From: Pseudofrankia sp. DC12
GTDB taxonomy: Bacteria; Actinomycetota; Actinomycetes; Frankiales; Frankiaceae
Length of the DNA stretch: 64,000 nucleotides
NCBI RefSeq assembly: GCF_000966285.1
Contig: NZ_KQ031391.1
Coordinates: forward strand, 2,577,208-2,641,207
Direction of reading: 5' to 3'
Below are positions 44,629 through 51,560 of this stretch, one piece after another. The stretch's first letter is position 1, and every line of letters begins with the position of its first letter. The position numbers and the translations under genes are program-made. The notes beneath the pieces are model-generated. The model was not told the DNA's origin and ran no database searches. It saw nothing but the letters and a program-made list of their open reading frames with translations.

Positions 44629-44737
44629 CCTGCGGCGGGCTGGGCGTCCGGGCGCAGGCGACCAGGAACCGCTTGCCCAGATCCACCCCAGCGGACCGCA
44701 GATGAGTGACCTCGTCCTTCACGTTCTCGCTGGCCAC
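44618..44737 (-). pseudogene. N-terminal fragment of an IS110-type transposase
   Basis: A GTG at 44737 opens 39 codons: VASENVKDEVTHLRSAGVDL and GKRFLVACARTPSPPQAGN. The VDLGKRFLVACARTPSP core resembles the first acidic motif of IS110-type (DEDD) transposases, near their N-terminus. The frame stops inside repeat copy D and no downstream part exists here, so the element was truncated at the repeat. The upstream ~250 bp could be the element's 5' non-coding end. Confidence 0.42.
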
Positions 44738-45338
44738 AGCCCTCTCCGTCTCCCTGACACCTCACCCGGCGGGTACCCCGGAGAGGCCAGAGGAAGAGGC
44801 GGAATCTGACACACGCGCTCTAGGCAGCGAACCGCCCTGGCGCAACCCGTGATCCCCTGATCGGCCCCCATCGCCATCCTGTAGAACGAGCTGACCCGCG
44901 TCACAGGCCCAACGGCTGACCGGGACACCCGAGATCAATTTTCCAGTACACGTGATGATCAGCGCAGCGATCCGCCCTGCCTGTAAGAACAATGGACAGT
45001 CCCACGGTGGATCGAGGCTCGACGCAGGTGGCCGAGTTCCGGAATCCCAAAGGCGGGTGGCCGGCCCCCTGTCCCGGCCACCCCGCCCAAGTCCTCCGGT
45101 TGGTCTCTGTTCAGGTGAGATGAACTGGTGCTTCATGCCGTGGGAGAAGTGGGCTCGCCGTTTGGTCCGACGCCGGTTTCCGCCGCTTCCGGGTGGGGCC
45201 GGCGGGCGGCGGGCAGACCGTCAGATGATCGCCTGGTGGGAGGCTGGACGGGGCGATCCCTCCTTCGGCTGTGAGATGGGGACGGTCAGTGGGCTCGGGA
45301 ACGGCCTTCGGTGGGCCGTGCGAGTGGGGCGTGGCCGG
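44738..45338. other. No supported gene
   Basis: A ~600-bp stretch. The first part is probably the non-coding end of the truncated IS110-like element. The rest has open frames only because of high GC; none shows a protein signature or ribosome site. Confidence 0.4.
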
Positions 45339-46331
45339 TCAGCTGGCTTTGATCCATTCGGGCTGGGCCTTGAAGTCGGGTGTGGTGACGACTGGGGTCA
45401 GGCCGGTGCCGTCCGCGTGTACGACGGCCAGTTCGTCGGCTGGGTGGGGGTCGCCGGTGATCGTGGCGAGGCAGAACAGCAGGAGCGACCCGTCGGGTGA
45501 CCAGGTGGGCGTGATCGCCGTGCGGCCCTTCGGCGGGGTGAACACGGGTCGCAGGTCGGTGCCGTCCGAGCGGACGGCCATGAGTGCGCCTGCGGCTGTC
45601 ACCGATGCGGCGCCGAAGGCGATTGTCTGCCCGTCGGGTGACCAGCGTGCCGGGCCGGCTTCGACGCCGGCAGGGGTGACCTGGCGGGGCGCGGAGGCGT
45701 TGGCGGCGGCGTCGGTGAGGTAGAGCGTCCCGTGGGGGGAGCCGTCGGCGGTCGTCGCGCGCAGGAAGAGTAGCTGTGTGCCGTCGGGTGAGTAGTCCAT
45801 CGGGATGTCGTGGTATCCGGCGGGCGCGACCGTGAGGCGCCGGACTGCCGGTTGGTCGACGGGGGGTGCGGTGTAGATTCCGTTGCGTCCCGGGTCCTGG
45901 TCGTCCCAGCCTTCGAAGGCCAGTTCGCGGGCGTCGCGGGACCACGCGCCCGGCCCGAGGTTGATAGTCCCGTCGGGTAGCTCAAGCGGGTGTGACGCTC
46001 CGGCGCCCTGGTAGATCGCCGTGGTGATGCGACCGTCCGCGGTGGTCGCCGACGCCAGTATCCGGGTGCCGTCGGGTGAGAATCGTGGGCAGCAACCGTC
46101 CGGTAGCTGGTTGATCTGCTGCTCGCTCGTCCCGTCGGCGTGGGCGGTGAAGACGGTCGATTCGCCGAACGGTCCACCGGCCCTGGTGAACAGGATGGTG
46201 CCCTGGAACGCGGCGGCCGGTTGTCCAGTCGACGACGACCCGCCCGACGGGGTGGGTTCGCTGTTCGCGTTGCAGGCGGTTACTACCGCGACCAGCACGA
46301 GACCGGCTGCCAGTTTTCCTAGACGAGTCAT
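45339..46331 (-). CDS. TolB-like beta-propeller lipoprotein
   Basis: The ATG at 46331 is preceded by AAGGGAAGGA and gives 330 residues. The signal MTRLGKLAAGLVLVAVVTAC has a lipobox Cys at residue 20, so the protein is anchored outside the membrane. The mature part carries repeated PD40/TolB-type blades: CCPRFSPDGTRILASATTAD, AWSRDARELAFEGW, MDYSPDGTQLLFLRATTADG, ARWSPDGQTIAFGA and TWSPDGSLLLFCLATITGDP. Such propellers bind proteins or ligands outside the cell. The stop of a small membrane ORF overlaps its start (ATGA). The function is otherwise unknown; a sensor role for the two-component system nearby is conjecture. Confidence 0.82.
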   Translation of the reverse strand: MTRLGKLAAGLVLVAVVTACNANSEPTPSGGSSSTGQPAAAFQGTILFTRAGGPFGESTVFTAHADGTSEQQINQLPDGCCPRFSPDGTRILASATTADGRITTAIYQGAGASHPLELPDGTINLGPGAWSRDARELAFEGWDDQDPGRNGIYTAPPVDQPAVRRLTVAPAGYHDIPMDYSPDGTQLLFLRATTADGSPHGTLYLTDAAANASAPRQVTPAGVEAGPARWSPDGQTIAFGAASVTAAGALMAVRSDGTDLRPVFTPPKGRTAITPTWSPDGSLLLFCLATITGDPHPADELAVVHADGTGLTPVVTTPDFKAQPEWIKAS

Positions 46332-46498
46332 GTCGTCCTTCCCTTTTGAATCGAATGCAATGGCAGCCTCTCCCGCCGCCGGACGGCGCGCGGGAACACG
46401 GCTCCGGTCGCCGTGACGGCGAGGACCAGACCGAGGGTGAGGTGGAAGAATTCCACGTCGAGGTAGTCCTGCATGATGAGCGCCTGCCGGTCGTTCAC
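46328..46498 (-). CDS. Small single-helix membrane protein coupled to the lipoprotein
   Basis: A GTG at 46498 (56 codons) or an ATG at 46474 (48 codons) opens a small product with one membrane helix, FFHLTLGLVLAVTATGAVF, flanked by acidic residues before and a basic patch PRAVRRRERL after, so the C-terminus should be cytoplasmic. Its stop overlaps the lipoprotein start by ATGA, the main evidence that it is translated. It could also be a leader ORF or the tail of a decayed larger membrane protein. Confidence 0.4.
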   Translation of the reverse strand: MNDRQALIMQDYLDVEFFHLTLGLVLAVTATGAVFPRAVRRRERLPLHSIQKGRTT

Positions 46499-46846
46499 GC
46501 CGGTCCGGCCGAAATCGTCGCCAGTACGGGGCCTCTGACACGTGGTCCGGCCGACTGGTGGACTCGAAGGCATAGTCGGAGACGAGAATCGTCGTACACC
46601 ACAGCGTGTCTTCGACGGCGACCCGACCACACGGCCACGCAACCAACAAGGAGCAACCGAGCGATCGAGGATTGTGAGAACTGGTCAGCGGTCAAGCTCA
46701 ACGCGCCGCCCAACCGACTTGGGCACCACCAGGGACGGCTTTAGCAGTGCGAGCGAGGCGCCGGCGACGGTGGCTGCAGGGCAGGCTGGGGCGATTGCCG
46801 GACAGGTCGTCGCTGCCTGGCCGGGGACTCTGGGGTGGCGCCGGTC

Positions 46847-47458
46847 TTACTCGGGCCGCACTGGGGCGCTGCGCGCGGTCCAGGCCAGGGCGAGGCCGGC
46901 GAGCAGGCCTACCGGCGGGAACGTTCCGATGAGGGATACGAGACCGGCCAGGATGAACAGGACGCAGGCGCCGCGGGGCATGGCGCGCCGTCGCCAGCCA
47001 ACGATCCCCGCCGCGACGAAGCCCACCAGACACGCAGCGGTCATGGGAATGGAGTTCAACTGCAGCAGGAAGGTGGTCTTGCCGAGCCGGTCGAACTCGT
47101 CGTCGGACACGCTGTTGGCCACATGAGCGATCACGCTGCCGTCCGCCCAGGCCTGGATGGCGATGAAGGCGGCGCCCACGGCCGTGGTGAGCAGTACCCA
47201 GCGGGGAAGCCTGATGGAGCCCGCTAGCAGGGGCAGGCTGAGGGCGAGCGCGATGTAGGCCAAGCCCGCGACCAGGCTTGTGGTGACCGTGACTGGTGCT
47301 CGTGCCACCTCGGCCTGCGACATGCCGTGCAGCGAGAACACGCTGGCGACGAAGCCGGCGCTGGCGAGCGCGCCGGCAGTTCCGGCCGCGGTGACGACGC
47401 CTCGGGTGCTGGTGACTGGCTGGCTCACCGCTGGGCTGGCGGTGGTCTCGACGGACAT
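46847..47458 (-). CDS. Multi-spanning membrane protein of unknown function
   Basis: From the ATG at 47458 the product has 203 residues and about six hydrophobic segments (GVVTAAGTAGALASAGFVAS; TVTTSLVAGLAYIALALSLP; WVLLTTAVGAAFIAIQAWAD; IPMTAACLVGFVAAGIVGW; ACVLFILAGLVSLIGT; VGLLAGLALAWTA), with one acidic loop SVSDDEFDRLGK. No transporter or enzyme signature is visible. It is divergent from the histidine kinase gene, with starts only 130 bp apart, so the two may share a control region. The N-terminal extension in the same frame lacks a ribosome site. Confidence 0.6.
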   Translation of the reverse strand: MSVETTASPAVSQPVTSTRGVVTAAGTAGALASAGFVASVFSLHGMSQAEVARAPVTVTTSLVAGLAYIALALSLPLLAGSIRLPRWVLLTTAVGAAFIAIQAWADGSVIAHVANSVSDDEFDRLGKTTFLLQLNSIPMTAACLVGFVAAGIVGWRRRAMPRGACVLFILAGLVSLIGTFPPVGLLAGLALAWTARSAPVRPE

Positions 47459-47587
47459 GGGAATCAGCTCCGATCGTGAGAGACGGTTTCTACTGGCAAG
47501 GGTGGTCCGTGACGACGGCCCGCACAGCGCCCGTCGGGCGGATTCTCGATTCCTCCGCATGGGGGAATCGACAAGCGCGGGTCCCCC

Positions 47588-50149
47588 ATGCGGTGGAAAC
47601 ACGCCTTCCGCCGGGAGAAGGACTCGCCGTATGGCGGCCCGGTCTATCCTTCGGGCGTGCGCCGGGGTGTGGGGTGGGCCGCGCCGGGATGGCGGGACCG
47701 GCAGTGGCCGGTCGACGCGCTGCTGACGGCGGTGCTCGCCGCTGTTGTGGTGGCCAGCGTGGCGAGCAGGAACCCCGCGGTGGCGTACGAGTTCCGGGCG
47801 CCGAGTGGGTGGTCGGTCGGGCTGGGGCTGGTCGCGAGCCTGCCGCTCGCGGTGCGTCGGCGCTGGCCGTTCACCGTCGCCGCCCTCGTGACTGCGGCGG
47901 TGGTGGCGATCGCGGTGGGCCGCTGGGATCCTGGTCAGACGCCGTTCTGTCTTTTCGTGGCCTTGTATACGGTCGCTGCCTGGTGTCGACGGGCGGTCGC
48001 GGTGGCCGGCTTGGCCTTCGCTTACGCGGGCCTTGGCCTCGCGGCCTTGCTAGGGGTGCCGTACTTCGACCACCCCTTCGGGTGGCTCATCGTGGTCGCG
48101 GCTACCACCGCGTGGGTGATGGGACGGGTGATGCGCCGGTGGCGCGGCGCTCGCGACAACGCGGTGGCGCGGGCGCTGGTGGCACAACGGGCCCGGACCC
48201 TGGCGGCCGAACGGGCTGTCTTCGCCGAACGGCTGCGGCTGGCCCGCGAGTTGCACGACGTCGTCTCGCACACGCTGTCGCTGATCGCGGTGCAGTCCGG
48301 GGTGGCCCGCCACCGGTTCGGCCACCAGGCCGACCCGGCGGGATCGGCGCTGGCCGCCATCGAGCAGGCCAGCCGTGCCGCCCTCAACGACCTGCGCCGC
48401 ATGCTGGGGGTGCTCCGCGACGACACGGCCACCGGCTCGACCGGGGCCGCCACCGACCCGGCGCCCCCGCCCGGGGTGGCCGAACTGGAGCCGCTGGCGG
48501 CGGCCCACCGGGCTGCGTACGGCCCGGTCGAGCTGAGCGTCGACCCGGCGGCCGGGTCGGCGCCGCCGAGCCTACGGCTGACGGTGTACCGGCTCGTGCA
48601 GGAGGCGTTGACGAACGCGCGCAAGCACGCTCCCGGAGCGGCGGCATGGGTCAGCGTCCGCGCCGAGGCGGGAACGTTCGTGGTCCAGATCGACAATGAC
48701 GGCCCGGGACGGGGCAACACCCTCGGGCCCGTGAAAAAGCCGGACCCGGATCAGCCTGACCGCCATGGGTACGGCCTGCTGGGGATGCGCGAGCGGGTGT
48801 CGCTGTTCGGTGGGAGCATCGCCGCCGGCCCGCGCCAAGGCGGCGGCTTCCAGGTCCGGGCGGTGCTGCGCGAGAGTGCCCACGGCAGCCCGGCGGCCGA
48901 GCCGGGAGGGGAGCCCGACGACCAACCCGACCCCGTCGTTCCCCACCCTCAGGCATCGGAGTTCACCCGCCGGGGCTTGGTGCCCGAGTCGCTGGTCGAC
49001 GCGGTGGTAGCGGTGACGCTGGCCGCCTTCGGGATCGCCGATGCCTATGTGCGCGACCCAGCGGTGGCGCACCCGTACCCGCGGCCGAACGCCTTGCTGG
49101 TGGTGCTCGTGCTGGCGGCCGGCCTGCCGCTGGCGGTACGCCGCCGCTGGCCCGTCGCGGTCTTCCTCGGGGCGGCGGGCATCGCCTTCTTGGTTGCGCT
49201 GCGCGGGTGGAATGCCGAGGTTCCGGGATTCTGCTCCTTCGTCGCGCTGTACACGGTGGCGGCGTGGCGCCGGCTACCGGTCGCCACCGCCAGTCTGGCT
49301 CTGCTGGTCACCGCCGACGCGACGTTGGCGATGCTGCACGCACCGAACTTCGACTACGCCGGCGAACTGTGGGGGGCCGGTGCCGCGGTCCCCTGGGGGG
49401 TCGGGTTGATCGTGCGGCGCTGGCGGCACGAACGGGAACAGGCGTTGGCCCGCGCGCTGGAGGCAGAACGCACCAGGGTGGTGGCGGCCGAGCGGGCAGT
49501 CTTCGCTGAACGCCTGCGCATCGCCCGGGAGATGCACGACATCGTCTCGCACACACTGTCAGTGATCGCGGTACAGTCCGGCGTGGCCCGCCACCAGCTG
49601 GCCGGACAGTCCAGCCCGATCGCCCCGGCGCTGACCGTGATCGAGGAGGCCAGCCGCGCCGCCCTCGACGATCTCCGCCGCATGCTGGGCGCGCTGCGGG
49701 CCGACACCGACCCGGAGGACAGCCTCGGACCCAGCCCGGCCGTGGCCGAGCTGGACCTGCTCATCTCGGCCCACCGGGCGGTCTGCGGCCCGGTCGAGCT
49801 GGCGGTCGACGCCGCCACGGGGTCCGCGCCACCCAGCGTGCAGATGACCGTCTACCGGCTGGTCCAGGAAGCACTGACCAACATCCGCAAGCATGCGGCG
49901 GGCGCCGCGACCAGGGTGACCGTGCGCGCGGCTACAGGGACCGTCACCGTCACCGTCGACAACGACCCGCCGCGCGGCGCCGGGCCGACCGACGACGACG
50001 GGTACCTTGCCAGCAACGAGCACGCCCTGACGGGCATGCGCGAACGGGTCGCGATCTTCAACGGCAGCCTCCACGCCGAACCGGGCGAGGACGGCGGCTT
50101 CCGGGTCCGCGCCGTGCTGCGCGACATAGGCGAGGTGCCGGCCACATGA
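47588..50149 (+). CDS. Tandem-duplicated NarL-type sensor histidine kinase in one chain
   Basis: The 853-residue protein contains two complete kinases in series. Module 1 (about 1-430) has five to six membrane helices, the phospho-acceptor helix RLRLARELHDVVSHTLSLIA (His223) and an ATPase domain with EALTNARKHA and GYGLLGMRERVSLFGGSIAA. Module 2 (about 440-853) repeats this: membrane helices, RLRIAREMHDIVSHTLSVIA (His650), EALTNIRKHA and ALTGMRERVAIFNGSLHA. Both have the residues needed for activity. Kinases of this class are normally ~400 residues and dimerise through the His helix; here a dimer could form within one chain. The ATGA overlap with the response-regulator gene shows they work as a pair. 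The exact start (ATG 47588 or GTG 47657) is uncertain. Confidence 0.9.
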   Translation: MRWKHAFRREKDSPYGGPVYPSGVRRGVGWAAPGWRDRQWPVDALLTAVLAAVVVASVASRNPAVAYEFRAPSGWSVGLGLVASLPLAVRRRWPFTVAALVTAAVVAIAVGRWDPGQTPFCLFVALYTVAAWCRRAVAVAGLAFAYAGLGLAALLGVPYFDHPFGWLIVVAATTAWVMGRVMRRWRGARDNAVARALVAQRARTLAAERAVFAERLRLARELHDVVSHTLSLIAVQSGVARHRFGHQADPAGSALAAIEQASRAALNDLRRMLGVLRDDTATGSTGAATDPAPPPGVAELEPLAAAHRAAYGPVELSVDPAAGSAPPSLRLTVYRLVQEALTNARKHAPGAAAWVSVRAEAGTFVVQIDNDGPGRGNTLGPVKKPDPDQPDRHGYGLLGMRERVSLFGGSIAAGPRQGGGFQVRAVLRESAHGSPAAEPGGEPDDQPDPVVPHPQASEFTRRGLVPESLVDAVVAVTLAAFGIADAYVRDPAVAHPYPRPNALLVVLVLAAGLPLAVRRRWPVAVFLGAAGIAFLVALRGWNAEVPGFCSFVALYTVAAWRRLPVATASLALLVTADATLAMLHAPNFDYAGELWGAGAAVPWGVGLIVRRWRHEREQALARALEAERTRVVAAERAVFAERLRIAREMHDIVSHTLSVIAVQSGVARHQLAGQSSPIAPALTVIEEASRAALDDLRRMLGALRADTDPEDSLGPSPAVAELDLLISAHRAVCGPVELAVDAATGSAPPSVQMTVYRLVQEALTNIRKHAAGAATRVTVRAATGTVTVTVDNDPPRGAGPTDDDGYLASNEHALTGMRERVAIFNGSLHAEPGEDGGFRVRAVLRDIGEVPAT

Positions 50150-50826
50150 CCAGCGTGCTGCGGGTCGTGGTCGTGGACGACCAGGACCTGGTCCGAGCCG
50201 GGTTCGTCGCTTTGCTCTCCGGCGTCGACGACCTTCGGGTGGTCGGCGAAGCCGGCCAGGGGGAGGAAGCGGTACGGATCATCCGTGCCACGCAGCCCGA
50301 TGTGGTCCTCATGGACGTGCGCATGCCCGTCGTCGACGGCATCGAGGCGACCCGCCGCATCTCCGCCGACCCGACATGCGCCGGGACCAGGGTCGTCATG
50401 CTGACCACATTCGGCCTCGACGAATACGTCTTCGGGGCACTGCGCGCCGGAGCCGTCGGGTTTCTCCTCAAGGACACCCCACCCGAGGAGCTGCTCTGCG
50501 CCGTGCGGCTCGCCGCGGCCGGTGACGCCCTCCTGTCGCCCTCGATCACCCGCCGCCTGATCGAGGTCTTCGCCGCCACCTCGCCGGGCCCATCCACCCC
50601 GCCAACGCCTGAACCGGAACTGACCGAGCGGGAACACGACGTGCTCCTCCTAGTCGCCCACGGCCTGTCCAACAGCGACATCGCCGCCCGGCTGCACATC
50701 GGCGTCGCCACCGTCAAGACGTACGTCAGCCGGCTGCTGATGAAACTCGACGCCACCGCCCGAGTCCACCTCGTCATCCACGCCTACGAATCAGGCCTGC
50801 TCGGCTCGACGCGCCACCAGCGATAG
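50146..50826 (+). CDS. NarL/FixJ-type response regulator
   Basis: The 226-residue protein has a receiver domain with the acidic pocket VVVVDDQDLV (Asp11, Asp12), the phosphorylation site DVVLMDVRMP (Asp57), the Thr in VVMLTTFG and the conserved Lys in FLLKDTPPEE. It is followed by a LuxR-type helix-turn-helix (LTEREHDVLLLVAHGLSNSD, IAARLHIGVATVKTYVSRLL). It is coupled by ATGA to the tandem kinase gene, so the kinase phosphorylates this regulator, which should then bind DNA. Target genes are unknown; the divergent membrane protein and TolB-like lipoprotein genes are nearby candidates. Confidence 0.92.
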   Translation: MTSVLRVVVVDDQDLVRAGFVALLSGVDDLRVVGEAGQGEEAVRIIRATQPDVVLMDVRMPVVDGIEATRRISADPTCAGTRVVMLTTFGLDEYVFGALRAGAVGFLLKDTPPEELLCAVRLAAAGDALLSPSITRRLIEVFAATSPGPSTPPTPEPELTEREHDVLLLVAHGLSNSDIAARLHIGVATVKTYVSRLLMKLDATARVHLVIHAYESGLLGSTRHQR

Positions 50827-50999
50827 CGAAAGCGTTCGCGCAGCACCAACGGCGCGTATACCGCGCCAGAACTCGCTGCGACACGAGGTCGCCGGTCGGT
50901 GGTCGAGGTGGTGCAGGCCGCGGTGACGGCGGCGGCGATCGCGACAGCGATGATCCGTCGGCGGCGGCGTGGTCGGCGGGCCGATGGTATTCCGACCAC
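50784..50999 (-). CDS. Short lipoprotein-like ORF, possibly a remnant
   Basis: A GTG at 50999 gives 71 residues with PRRRRRIIAVAIAAAVTAAC, a convincing lipoprotein signal and lipobox, followed by only ~45 residues. Its 3' end overlaps the response regulator by 43 bp on the other strand. The signal suggests the start of a once longer exported protein; no homologous continuation is visible. Confidence 0.28.
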   Translation of the reverse strand: MVGIPSARRPRRRRRIIAVAIAAAVTAACTTSTTDRRPRVAASSGAVYAPLVLRERFRYRWWRVEPSRPDS

Positions 51000-51326
51000 A
51001 AATCCTCCGCCATGAAGAGGCGACTGTGTGGTCCCCGCCCGGAGGCAGGGGATCTGTATGGGATCGTATGGACCTGATGTGTCGGTCGATACGTTTTGCC
51101 CGGATCGTGCGTGCCTGGAGCGAGACACGTTTCAGGCGCCACGTGGGAGGCCCAGGCCAGGGCCGGTGATGGCCGCGCCGGGGGCGTCTCCTACCCTGCC
51201 CGGCGTCCGCCGATACGGCCGTGGGGCCGATTGGTGGGCTCCCCTACGGACATGATCCCCGAAATGGCCGCTCCGGGTTGGCGGGCTCGAAGCGGCGAGA
51301 CCCGATGCCCGCGCCACGCGGCATCA
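51000..51326. other. No supported gene
   Basis: A ~330-bp spacer before repeat copy E. Short ORFs here are overlapping shadows with Arg/Pro-rich composition. Nothing else is seen. Confidence 0.4.
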
Positions 51327-51410
51327 AGATCGTCGAATACCGCAGGGTTCGGATAACAGCACTGTGCCAGTTAAAGAGGATTTATTCGAGCAAGATGCAA
51401 CATCCGGCGG
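51327..51410. repeat. Module-boundary repeat, copy E
   Basis: Shared blocks: GTCGAATACCGCAGGGTTCG (51332-51351), GATAACAGCACTGTGCCAGT (51352-51371), GGATTTATTCGAGCAAGATG (51378-51397) and CAACATCCGGCGG (51398-51410). It lies 150 bp 3' of the TIR-NB-ARC-TPR gene. Confidence 0.8.
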
Positions 51411-51560
51411 ACGCTGAGAGCGTCAAGATCGTTGCTTCAGTGTTCTCGATTGACGTGAGGCGCCTCGCAGATCGCACGGATCGTATCTGAACCCACATCT
51501 CCGATTGTACCGAGGTGCAAGCGGCGGGCCGCTCGGTTCGCCACCAGCACGCGCGCAGTC

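Noticed and set aside
45339-46649. A 436-codon start for the TolB-like protein
   Set aside because: The lipoprotein signal begins at the internal ATG at 46331 with a strong ribosome site; the extra 106 codons have no protein signature and overlap the small membrane ORF.
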